Assembly (NCBI GenBank): GCA_007258455.2
Contig: VDFB02193867.1
Location: 526,806,751-526,870,750, forward strand
Direction: 5' to 3'
Source of the DNA: Sequoia sempervirens
Taxonomy: Eukaryota > Streptophyta > Pinopsida > Cupressales > Cupressaceae
DNA: 64,000 nucleotides
A program made the position numbers and the translations under genes. Every line of letters begins with the position of its first letter. Position 1 is the stretch's first letter. Shown here one piece after another: positions 11,923-21,596 of the stretch. The notes below the pieces were generated by a model that saw nothing but the letters and a program-made list of their open reading frames with translations, had not been told where the DNA came from and searched no databases.

Positions 11923-12245
11923 GGACAGGTCTGCCACTCTGCAGGGACAGATCCGCCACTCTGTCAGGATAGGTCCACCACTCTGTCAGGATAGGTCTGC
12001 CACTGCATTAGGATAGGTCTGTGACTACACTAGGACAGGTCGGCCACTGCATTAGGATAGGTCCGCCACTACACTAGGATAGGTCCGCCACTGTAGGAGG
12101 ATAGGTCTTCCACTCTAGGACAGATCCGCCACTCTAGGACAGATCCACCACTCTGTCAGGACAAGTCCGTCACCCTAGCACACTTCCGCCACTCCAGGAC
12201 AGATATGCCACTCTGTCAGGACAAGTCTGCCACTCTGTAACCTGG
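11923..12245. repeat. 22-bp minisatellite array 3
   Basis: Roughly 14 degenerate units with core GGACAGRTCCGCCACTCT; first cores at 11928 and 11950 (22-bp period), with some shortened units near 12115-12150. The array ends 50 bp before the primer-site region of element 1. Confidence 0.85.
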
Positions 12246-12297
12246 ACCTGCAAAAATGCAAAAAATAGCAAACGTGAAAGAAAGAGACCTGTTTGTG

Positions 12298-12316
12298 GGT
12301 CCCACCGGGCATGCCA
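12298..12316 (-). promoter_or_regulatory. Element 1 putative primer binding site
   Basis: Four bases inside the right LTR the minus strand reads TGGCATGCCCGGTGGGACC. It begins with the TGG needed to pair with a tRNA CCA end. The complement could be read as an acceptor strand followed by a T-stem strand, but I cannot assign it to a tRNA from memory. Confidence 0.45.
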
Positions 12317-12320
12317 AAAA

Positions 12321-13545
12321 TGTGATAGGTCAAATGTGAGCATTAGAAAATGAGCAGCAAGTAAAAGAGTGCAAATAAACACCAAAACAACCTACACCTC
12401 AAGATTAGCCTAAGTTGGAAACAACACAAGATAAAAGCAACGAATGGAACCTTATACCTTGCGTCGAATCAATCCTTTGGTTGGCCCTTCAATCTTTGAT
12501 GTGTATGCTCCTTGGATGCACAAGATGCAAGCTAAATGATGTTGTGAGGATGAGTGCAAGTGGATGAAAACATGAAAATGGCTAAGTGTAGATTGAGAAA
12601 TAAAATTGCAAGAGTTTGGCTAGCAAAATGATCTCTCCCAAAATGAGAGAAAAGAGAGGGTATTTATAGGATTTTTGAGAATTCCTAGGGGAAATGGAGG
12701 GTCAAGATTGAGCCACCAAATATCAAGATATAGGGCCAAGGTGAGTTGAGAACTCACAAGCCCTCACATCTTGACATGTGGCATGGGGAGAGGCCCTAAA
12801 AGGTGAAGTGGACATGAGGTGGAAGAATAGTACATGACATGGAGGGGGGTACAAAGTACCTTGGGATTGGACAAGATCTCCTCATAAAGGAGGTGCTTGT
12901 CCCCATGTGGGTGAGAGGACAAGTGGGGAATTAAAAGTTCCTCAAATATCCTTATGGGGATGAGAGAAGGAATTTAAAATTCCTTAAATGCATTGGGGGA
13001 TTAAAAGGTGAATTAAAAATTCACATGGGGAAGGGAGATGCCTTGTCAAAAAGGAGAAAGCCTTTAATAAGGTTGACCAAGGACACATCATAAAGGACAT
13101 GGGGAAGAGAAAAGGAATTTAATATTCCTTGAAAGAATAAAAGGAATTAAAAATTCCTTGAGAGGTTGATTAGGCTAGTTAGTGAAGGATTAGAGGATGG
13201 TTAGGTGGCTAAGAGAGATTAGAGGCCAACTTGCAAAAGTTGGAGGATGTGACACATCCTAATCAAGGATTAGGCATGTGCACATCCTAATGATGAGATT
13301 AGAAGATGGATTAAGATTAGATAATAAAAGATGGAGGATGTGACATGAAGGGAATTAAATAAATGGAATATTTATTTAATTCAATTGATGGAAGGAGGAT
13401 TAAAGAGGTAAGGTATTATTGATTAAATACCTTAGGGATTTGGAAGTATTAAAGATATTAATTAAATAACAGCAGTATTACTTAATTAACAAAAATAAGA
13501 TGAAAGGGGATGAATTTGGATAAATTAAGTGTCCAAATTTAGACG
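12321..13545 (-). repeat. Element 1 5' LTR
   Basis: Direct copy of 1885-3106, with a TATAAATA box on the minus strand at 12661-12668. On the plus strand the match ends at TTTAGACGT; the last bases expected (CTACA) are replaced by TATTG. The LTR terminus is therefore damaged, which may explain why no target duplication is found. Confidence 0.9.
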
Positions 13546-14489
13546 TTATTGTAAATTTTTCAAAGCCTGCTCTTGAAAGTATTTCGGATAGAGTTTAATG
13601 ATGAAATTGTTGAGCATAGTAATGGATACAAGTCTGTTTCTAAAAGTGAACTCTTCCAGCTTGTTGGTCATGATAACATTTTAACTATTGAACAACTCTA
13701 AATAATGGTAACTAGGGATTAAGGAGGTTGTTGGATGTAAATCAGTTGTGTAGCCATTTTGAAGCCTACAAGGAATAACCCAAAGACAACCTAGTTGAGA
13801 TATGGAGATCCATCAAAGCATAAAAGATAACTGAATTCTATTTGGGTTTGTTATTAAAAAGTTGAGAGAAGGATCCAAAAATGAATCAACACACTTTGGA
13901 GAAGGGATCTTTAGAATGAGGTGCAGATTCTACTCCTAGTGAGAATGAATAAAAAATGTCAAAAGGAAATTCTATTTCTAACACCCACACTTCATTATAT
14001 TTGGTTTGAATATGATGAATTCAAGGAGAGAGACCATTTCTTGATAGAGGTTAAGAGCCTTGCTAACACAATTAATGGAAAAATTTCAAAGATGCAGGAA
14101 GTTTGTTTGCAACAAATTGAAAATGCTTGAGATAGAATCTCATATTTCAAGATAAAGCAGGGGTAGAGAAATTTTGATGATTGAAAGCTTCCTGTGAGAA
14201 GAAGCTTCTTCAGCTACACAAGGAGAGGCACGTACACCCACACACTAACAATGAAAGTGTATTAAATATTTTTTATGAAAATTATACCATGCCAGATGTT
14301 AAATTTTTTAGAATTCCTTTTAAAATGTGGTTTCGTGGGACACCATTCTTGCAACATAACACACTAAATAGATTTATTGAGAAGGTCTTAGAAATGTTAA
14401 AACAAATTCCATTGCATTGAGTGAAGAGGGAACTTGTGTTGGTAGTTAAGATACACCCAAATATCATTTTGTTGCTATGGCTTTTTTGG
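13546..14489 (+). other. Short unidentified frames right of element 1
   Basis: Plus-strand frames at 13921-14130 (contains LHYIWFEYDEFKERDHFL) and 14181-14420 (contains KFFRIPFKMWFRGTPFL) have natural amino-acid composition, but each is short and ends in a stop. They show no domain I recognise and may be remnants of an old transposon or gene. Confidence 0.3.
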
Positions 14490-14747
14490 GTACGCAGATC
14501 CATCAAAGCATGGAGGAAGAGATGGGTGCAAGCTAGGATAAAGTAGGGGTGTCCATCAAAACATTGGCAAGGCATGCAAATTGCATATATAGATAATGGA
14601 TATGTTGAAAATGCTTTAGAAACTTATAAGAAAATGCAATTCGTAGATGAAGAAATAGGTTTTGCCTCTTTTCTAGCATCTCACCTACATGTTTCACAAT
14701 TCATGCATTGGGCAAGGAATTTTTGTAGGGCACATCAAGCCAGATGA
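14490..14747 (+). pseudogene. PPR (pentatricopeptide repeat) gene relic
   Basis: The frame from 14571 reads GMQIAYIDNGYVENALETYK followed by KMQF and then a FASFLASHLHV segment. This is the usual layout of a plant PPR motif: NGxxExALExFxxMQ, then TFASVLxAC, then an IH-type helix. An IHQSM-like stretch precedes it at about 14500. PPR proteins bind organellar RNA in mitochondria or plastids. Only about two repeats remain, broken by stops at about 14533 and 14745 and by frame changes. Its similarity in style to the relic at 62621-63115 suggests the same expanded gene family. Confidence 0.6.
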
Positions 14748-16782
14748 GGGGATAGAGTGAAAAGAGCTCTTAGGCTCAGGGTGTCATGGATAAGATATCC
14801 CACTTCCAAAAATCTTCATTGGCACACCTTAGTGTGTAATGGATACACGAAAGGGGTGTGGAAGGTCAATTCCTATTTATAGGAAGAACCTGTTGCTGGA
14901 GATATCTTCATTCAATGTTGATGTGTGTACCCAGGAAGGCATATGCTGCAGGAAGCATCAATGTGTAGTGCTTGGAATGTGAACAGACATGGCATAGGCT
15001 TATGTTGTTCATGGAAAGTGTGTACCTAGAGAGAATGTATCAAAATTATTTAGGGAAAACATACCAAAAATTCCATGAACGAGTTGCATAACAATGAACA
15101 GGTGAGTTAGGGTAACAAACAAATCAACAACCAGTGTGAAGTGTGTCCACGTGGAAAAATATCGCAAGTCTTGCAGGCTAAAGGTGACATCAAGAAAATG
15201 GGGTACAAGATGTGCGAGGTGTTGAAAGGAGAGGCCTTAATTTAATTTTCTAATGGTAAAAGATTTTTAAATGTTGTTGAAGAGGACATTTAATAGGGGT
15301 GATTAAATGTTTTGTTTTAAAATGAAGCCTTTAAGTGAAAATGTGAAAGGTGAATGTTGGGTGAAGTAGGTAAATGAAAGGTGGGTGCCCGATAAAGAAT
15401 ATTTAATGTTTTCACAAAATAAATATTCTTTGCTGCAAAGTATTTTAAACATAAAGGGGTGGGCCCAATTCATTTTCCTCAAATAAATGGCTTGAGTAAT
15501 ATTTCAAAAGGGGAGATTAAAAGGTGTTGCTCGGTGAATGTTAAACGTGAAATGTGGGTAACGGCTTTTTTTTTAAAATGACCCATTAAAATGAAGATGT
15601 GGGGATAAAGTAAAGTGAATATTTTATACATAATTGTAAAATAAACTAGTGATGCATGTGCATAGGAAAATATTTTAAATCTAAGGTGAATGTAAAGTGC
15701 ACAGGTAGTATTTTTTCTTACATAATGGTGAATTTTCTGAAGGCCTTCATTGTATTTAAAAGGAAAATATTTTAAATAAGACACAGTATTAAAGTACATA
15801 GGGGAGAATTTTATAAAGTAAATATATATTCACTATCTTGAAGAATTTATTTTTTGAAAGTGTAGATATGAAATTTCAGTGCAGCAAAACAAAGGAGAGT
15901 AAATGAGAATTTTCATGGGAAGATTTTCTCTCAATTGCAGAGTGAAGCTTTTCAAGGGCAATTGAATTTTTTGTTGCTGAACAAAGGCAAGAGCAGAGGA
16001 AAAATTTACTGAAAGAGAAGAAAGAGGCTTTTCTAGATGGTTTCTTGTTGTTGAACAACATGAATGATTTTTCCATGTGTCTTCAATGAATTTATTTTAG
16101 GGCAGCTCATTCTTATTCTTATATCTTCCTTTCTCATTTGTATGGTTTCCATTTTTTCAAAGCTTAGCAAGGCAGGCAAAAGCTTTGGGTAAATTTGTAA
16201 AGCTAGTCATTAATCTGAGGTATTTGTGTTATGAATTGAGCTTCATGTTTATACTTTATTTGATAATTGTCTCCATGGCTGAAATGTAAAATTCTTTTGA
16301 ATTAAATAATCAAGGATTACATGGGTTTTTTCATGCACATTTGCTACATTTGAGTTACATCTGTTGTTTCCTTCTGTTCATTGGATAATGTAATTGCTTT
16401 AATGAATGCCAGCTACATTTTTTATTGCCTATTGTTTAAGGAATAGTGTAATAGCTTCAACAAATATAACATGAGTGTTGATTTTCAGCTGGATATGTAA
16501 GAATGGTTATTTGATAAAGCTTCAGTGGTCTTGTTGTCATAATGTGATAACATTTTCAAAGATCTTCAAAACATGTCTAACCTTGTAGGATGAAGTACTG
16601 GTTATATGACTCCATAGCCCTTTTCTTGGAACTAGTCAATCTTCATTCCTCTATTTTTTTTAGTTTGGTCCCAAATTATTAAATAGAAAACCATTTCAAC
16701 TTTTTATTATGACTTATGTGTGTCATGTTCTCCATGCTGGTTGATGAGATTCATTCAATTTCATAGCCAATGTTGAAAGATA
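14748..16782. other. AT-rich spacer, no gene identified
   Basis: Frames at 15479-15799 and 15876-16076 (minus) are short and featureless. The sequence resembles old non-coding DNA with many TTTAAA and AAAATATTT words. Nothing else is supported. Confidence 0.5.
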
Positions 16783-16787
16783 TTTTA
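16783..16787. repeat. Element 2 target-site duplication (left)
   Basis: TTTTA immediately before the LTR start TGATGCAAG; the same TTTTA follows the right LTR at 20501-20505. Confidence 0.85.
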
Positions 16788-17897
16788 TGATGCAAGAGCA
16801 TCCAAAAAAATTTAGAAAGTTGAGGCATTTGACAGTGAAGTTGCAGAGATGTAGGGTACCAAATTATTGAATTCAAATGTTAGGGGATATGTATTAAAGG
16901 GTTTGTTTTTTATGACATATAGTATTTCCATGTTAACTTTTAGAGGTCCATGTGAATGATCAATCAGGTTGAGAAGATTTGTGTGTTGACAATGTTCAGT
17001 TATTCTGGTTGGTGTTCCAGAAGGTGGATGATGTGATTCCGCTAGCTTGTGTTGTTGCAGATGTTGTGGTGGTGATTCATGAGGCTCGTGGAAGTTTCTA
17101 GATCATGTGTTGAGGATCTGAATCGATCATGGTGTTTGCAATTGGTGAATTTCTCCTTTGTGAGTTCATGCTTACTAGTTCTTGGCTGATAGGGTGTTGA
17201 GGCATGTTGTGGATCTTTGAGGAATAATTTAGAAGATGTTTTCATGGCTGGGGAAGTTATTTTGGGTCATGGATTTGTTGTGGCTGACCTTGGTTGATTC
17301 ACATGATAATTTGTTATTGTTTGGGGCTGACCTATTTGAGTTGGTGCATTATTTTATTAGCCATTGTAATTGGGCTGACATGTTAAGAGTGAAAAGATTT
17401 GTGGATAGTATAAATAAAAGATAGAGGATTTTTACAAGGTAGGAAGAAGAGTGTTGAGATTATGAAGCACGGGGATGAGCTGTACTAATCCAGAAGGATC
17501 TTAGAGTATAGGAACTTGAGGCAAGTTCCAGGGTGGCTTGTTCAGATTGTCGATGACTGAGGCGATGCAAGACCTATAGGTAGATCACCAAATGGAAGAA
17601 TTGGTGGAGAATGTTAATTTGTAATCCCTTGGTTGTGGCCTAGAATCTGTAAAGCCCTTGAGGCATATGTAATAAGTTTTGAGATCTAATATAATGATGA
17701 ATGAGCTTTGAAGGTTGGTTTTTTCCCTCTTAGGGTTTTCCTAGGATAATTCTAGTGTCATATATGTTTGCTTATCTTTAATCTTTATGTGGATGATCTT
17801 TTAACTTATTTTGTTTATTCATTTGAGTTGAGTGTTAATCATTTAGGTTGCAAGGTTGGACAGTCCTTAATTGGATCCTCCTACCTTGACTACATCA
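16788..17897 (+). repeat. Element 2 5' LTR
   Basis: Runs from TGATGCAAGAGCATCC to CCTTGACTACATCA. It matches 19390-20500 along its whole length with scattered substitutions. A frame at 17236-17424 is a by-product that recurs in the other LTR at 19859-20059. Confidence 0.9.
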
Positions 17898-17899
17898 GT

Positions 17900-17911
17900 T
17901 GGTATTAGAGC
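17900..17911 (+). promoter_or_regulatory. Element 2 primer binding site (tRNA-iMet type)
   Basis: TGGTATTAGAGC two bases after the LTR end. It differs at one position from TGGTATCAGAGC, the plant initiator-Met primer site used by many LTR elements. Confidence 0.85.
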
Positions 17912-17953
17912 TGGTTGTGAGTTTAATTGTGAATCTGTTGGGAAGGAGAGAAT

Positions 17954-19135
17954 ATGGGAAAGATTGGGAAGAAGATGAAGAAATAAAATAAAACCATTGA
18001 AGAAGAATTGAAAGATTTGAGAAGAAGAAATGAGGAACTGTAAATAGAGCTAGATATGTTTGAAGACCTTAAAAGGAAATTTACAGAAGAATTCAAGATT
18101 GTTTTGGAGGAAAGTTTGAGAGAGCTAAATAAAGAGAACAGTTTGCAGAAGAAGGAGATATCTGTTCTGGAGGAGCATGTTAATCAGTTGAAGAAGGAGA
18201 ATGAGGATCTAAGATCTAAGCCTAAAGTGTGTGATGTTTCTTGTGATACTGATGATTTGTGTGATGTTGCAAAAGAGGGTGAAGTTGAAGATAGCAATGT
18301 AATGAAGCCTGCAATTGTTGGTGATGGTATTGGATTCAAAATCATGCAAAGGATGGGATATGAATGAAAAGGATTGGGAAAGTAGAAACAAGGAATTATA
18401 GAACCTATTGATATAGTGATGAGATCAAAGAGTGAAGGCCTTGGATATGACTGAGGTAAGAATGTTACTACAAGTTTGAATTAGAGAAAAGAAGGTATGT
18501 ACTGTTCACATTGTAATAGGCATGGACATGAAAAGGAATTATGTTGGGATCTACATCCCTATAAGTCATGTGGATTGAGGAATCATTCTGAGAATATTTT
18601 TTGGAATAAGATGAGAAGGAGACAACCTATGACATGTTATGAGTAGATGGATAATGGGTAGAATGATAGAGTAAAGTGGAAACATGTTACATGTGTGCTT
18701 AGGAGATCATACAGATGGAAGAACTCATATGTTGGATGAAAAGATGGATCAAGATGCAGAGAAAAAATACCTTATACAGAGCATAGAGGAATTTTGAGGA
18801 AGAAAGAATCAAGTGTTGAGTGTCATCAAGAACCAAATGTTAGAGAACTTGATGAAGGAGCAGTGAAGGATGCAAAGATAGTTTGTGCAGATGAAGAAGA
18901 TCCTGTTGATGCAAAATTAAATTATCCAGAGGAAGGGAAACCTTTGGAGGAAGATTTCCTTTTGGAACCAGAAGAAGGTGAAGCATTAATCTTAAGGAGA
19001 AAGTTGGGTGGAGTAAATGTGAATGGAGGAAAGGAGCCTAAGGCAATTTGCAGGGTGGGCTTGCTTAGATCGCTGACTAGTGAGGTAGTGCAAGGCTTAC
19101 AAGTAGATCATCAAACCTTGATCATGAAAATATGA
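17954..19135 (+). pseudogene. Element 2 protein: coiled coil, G-patch, CCHC zinc knuckle
   Basis: One frame of 394 codons runs from ATG (17954) to TGA (19133-19135) with about nine in-frame stops and no frameshift that I can find. Order: a highly charged helical region with heptad-like Leu/Ile spacing (residues about 14-90, LKDLRRRNEEL and NSLQKKEISVLEEHVNQLKK); a G-patch at 18331-18455 (MQRMGYE, KGLGK, KQGIIEPI, EGLGYD); a perfect C-x2-C-x4-H-x4-C knuckle at 18503-18544 (CSHCNRHGHEKELC); then an acidic tail. Knuckle plus coiled coil resembles a gag-like RNA-packaging protein, and the G-patch adds a second RNA or helicase-contact module. No protease, RT or integrase follows. Two stops fall inside the G-patch, so this copy is dead. 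The family is not recognised by name. Confidence 0.75.
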
Positions 19136-19330
19136 AGAACCTGACACAACTTGTAGGGTGGAATTTCTCAAACTTTCGACCAGTGAGGGAGTGCAAGGCC
19201 TACAAGTAGAGCGCCAAACCTAGAAGAGCTTGAGCCAGTTCACAGGGTGGAATTGCATAGAGCGTCGAGTTTGAGGTAGTTGCAAGTACCTGTGGACATA
19301 TCTCCAAACCCATTGAAGAAGAAAATATTG
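19040..19330 (+). repeat. Three internal copies of an LTR-derived motif of about 75 bp
   Basis: The motif (GCAGGGTGG, CTTAGATCG, GTAGTGCAAGGC, ACAAGTAGATCATCAAACC) starts near 19050, 19155 and 19240. Single copies sit in the LTRs at about 17525-17595 and 20125-20190. The internal protein frame runs into the first copy before stopping. Confidence 0.7.
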
Positions 19331-19389
19331 GAATTGACAAAATATAGACCAAAGTGATGGGACTCACTTTTAAATTAACCCCAGGAGTC

Positions 19390-20500
19390 TGATGTAGGAG
19401 CATCCAAAAATATTTAGAAAGTTTAGGCAGTTGAGAGTGAAGTTGCAGAGATGTAGGGTACTAGATTATTGAATTCGAATCTTAGGGGCTATGGATTAAA
19501 GGGTTTGTTACTGATGGAATCTAGTATTTCCATGTTCATTTTCAGAGGTTCGTCTGAATGATTGATTGGGTTGAGAATATTTGTGTGCTAATAGTGTTCA
19601 GTTATTTTGGTTGGTGTTCTGGAAGGAGGATGATGTGATTCTAGTAGCTTGTGTTGTTGTGGATGTTGCGGTGGTGATTCGTGAGGTTCATGGAAGTTTC
19701 TAGATCCTATGTTGAGGATCTACATCAATCATGGTGTTTGTAATTGGTGAATTTCTCCTTTGTGAGTTCGTGTTTACTTGTTCTTGCCCGACTAGGTGTT
19801 GAGGCGTGTTGTGGATCTTCGAGGAATAATTTAGAAGATATTTTCATGATCGAGGAAGTTGTTTTGGGTCTTGGATTTTTTGTGGCCAACCTTGGTTGAT
19901 TCACATGATAGTTTGTTATTGTTTGGGGCTGACCTATTTGAGTTGGCACATTATTTTATTATTCATTATAATTGGGCCGACATGTTAAGAGTGAAAAGAC
20001 ATGTTGATAGTATAAATAAAAGACAGAGGATTGTTACAAGGAAGGAAGAAGAGTGTTGAGATTATGAAGCACAAGGATGAGGTGTACTAATCCAGAAGGA
20101 TCTCAAAGTAGAGGAACTTGAGGCAAGTTGCAGGGTGGCTTGTTTAGATCACCAATTACTAAGGCAGTGCAAGACCTATAGGTAGAATGTTGAATGAAAT
20201 AATTGGTGGAGAATGTTAATTTTTAATCCCTGGGCTACGACGTAGAATCTATAAAGCCCTTGAGGCATATGCAATAATTTTTTGAGATCTAATATAATGA
20301 TGACTAAGCTTTGAAGGCTGGGTTTTTCCCTCTTAGGGTTTTCCTAGAATAATTCTTGTGTCATGTGTGTTTGCATATATTTAATCTTTATTTGGATGAT
20401 CTATTAGCTTTCATTGTTTATTCATTTGAGTTGAGTGTTAATCATTTAGGTTGCAAGGTTGGATAGTCCTTAGTTGGATCCTCCTACCTTGACTGCATCA
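19390..20500 (+). repeat. Element 2 3' LTR
   Basis: Starts TGATGTAGGAGCATCC and ends CCTTGACTGCATCA, then TTTTA. No strong polypurine tract precedes it (upstream bases are CCCCAGGAGTC). Confidence 0.9.
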
Positions 20501-20505
20501 TTTTA
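20501..20505. repeat. Element 2 target-site duplication (right)
   Basis: TTTTA, identical to 16783-16787, confirms the ends of element 2. Confidence 0.85.
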
Positions 20506-20765
20506 TGTTTCTTAGCATAATTTGGTGAGAGCATCATCTGTTAAGCAATATCTTGTTAATTGTGTGTCTAAATATTTAGGTGTTGCTTAGGGTTCACCCC
20601 CCTAGGTCTTACTGAGCCTGAAGTGCAGGGGAAATGTGTTACAATGCCATTTCCCATCAATTGGAAAAATCCATCTTTGAGTCTGAGCATAAGAAATTGG
20701 TTATCTTTAGGATTCATTTGATCTGTTGATTTGGAACACCAACAAGAGGTAGGCAAGAGGATCTT

Positions 20766-21596
20766 CTACAATGATTCTTGGAGCATACCTTGATAAACTA
20801 GAGTAGACTGAAGAAAGTCCCACAATGATATCTTGGCTGGACTAACATGGAGTTTCTCGACAAGATCATAATCACCAGGTGCTTTAGTTGCAAGTTTAGG
20901 AATCAAAGGAAGACTTGGTTGTTTATTCATTATATTCTTATAAGTATGGGATATTGCTCTGTAAGAGGGAGACATAGAGGGATTGGGAGAATCACCATTA
21001 AATGAAAAAATATCAATAGAACAAATCCTTTTAGGAGAAGGACTAGTTGGAGTCACATAAATGATTGGTCTCTTCAACCTTTGAGGGGAAACAAAGACAT
21101 AGATTACATTTACAATATAATCATGACTAGTGGAATAATTATTTGAAGAAATATTCTCAACATCGATCTAGAGAGGATCAAATGTGGAAGGAGATTCATC
21201 ATTCACTAATGCATCGTCTTTGAAAGAGAGTGCAATAGAACAAAAATGAGATTCATCATTCAAAAATGCAACGTCTCTCGAAGAGAGTGCATTGGAATGA
21301 AAGGGAGATTCATCATTTACAAATGCATAATCTCTAGAAGAGAGTGCATTGGAATGAATAGATGGTAGAGTAAGATTAAGAAAGGTATCAATGATTTCAT
21401 CTTCTTGCAACATGATATCCTTCAAAGCAAGAGGAATCTCATGAGAAGGATCAAAGATACCAAGTGACATGGGAAAAGCAAAGTCACTATCACGTGCATG
21501 AAATGGAACATCATTAACATTTTGAATATAATTGGATATTGAACTCACAAAAAAAGATATTAAATTCATTTTGGTAACAAAATTAAGAAAAACCAA
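20766..21596 (-). pseudogene. Ty3/gypsy gag C-terminal relic (copy 1)
   Basis: Frame 21168-21596 starts MVFLNFVTKMNLISFF and carries a threefold peptide repeat around SNALSSRDYAFVNDESPF. After a stop, frame 20766-21077 gives KRPIIYVTPTSPSPKRICSI and then KISLWDFLQSTLVYQGML. A helical ISLWDLLQ-type segment just before the protease is typical of plant gypsy gag-pol polyproteins. In copy 2 the equivalent sequence does run on to a protease; here it is cut off at about 20760. Stops and truncation make it non-functional. Confidence 0.6.

Larger units (their letters stand above)
1885..13545 (-). mobile_element. Element 1: large non-autonomous LTR retrotransposon (LARD-like)
   Basis: Two direct copies of a 1.2-kb sequence, about 97% alike by eye over the parts compared, flank 9.2 kb of internal DNA. 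Orientation is minus for three reasons. A purine tract (AAAGAGGGGAAAAA on the minus strand) abuts the left LTR. A TGG-starting primer-site-like sequence follows the right LTR. A TATAAATA box in each LTR reads on the minus strand. The internal region has no reverse transcriptase, integrase or RNase H that I can find. It holds a frameshifted Pro/Ser-rich G-patch frame (7188-9963), three 22-bp minisatellite arrays and long GA-rich stretches. Large internal non-pol regions are typical of LARD-type elements, which depend on enzymes from autonomous relatives. No target-site duplication is visible; the right LTR seems to lack its terminal TGTAG. Confidence 0.85.
16788..20500 (+). mobile_element. Element 2: non-autonomous LTR retrotransposon with a G-patch/zinc-knuckle frame
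   Basis: Two LTRs of about 1.11 kb with perfect 5-bp inverted ends (TGATG/CATCA) enclose only 1.49 kb. A Met-initiator-type primer site sits two bases inside the left LTR, and the insertion is bounded by TTTTA duplications. The internal region has one long broken frame (17954-19135) and no polymerase. The LTRs agree at roughly 90% over the first 118 bases, so this is an old copy. The LTR start is almost identical to that of the chromovirus element 4, which hints at mobilisation in trans by that lineage. A motif of about 75 bp from the LTR recurs three times in the internal 3' part. Confidence 0.9.

Noticed and set aside
5586..12245. CRISPR array, because of regular short repeats
   Set aside because: Units are directly adjacent 22-bp repeats without unique spacers, in plant retroelement DNA; this is a minisatellite.
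1885..13545. Target-site duplication for element 1
   Set aside because: Left flank (AGTTG) and right flank (TATTG) do not match; the right LTR terminus seems damaged, so none is claimed.
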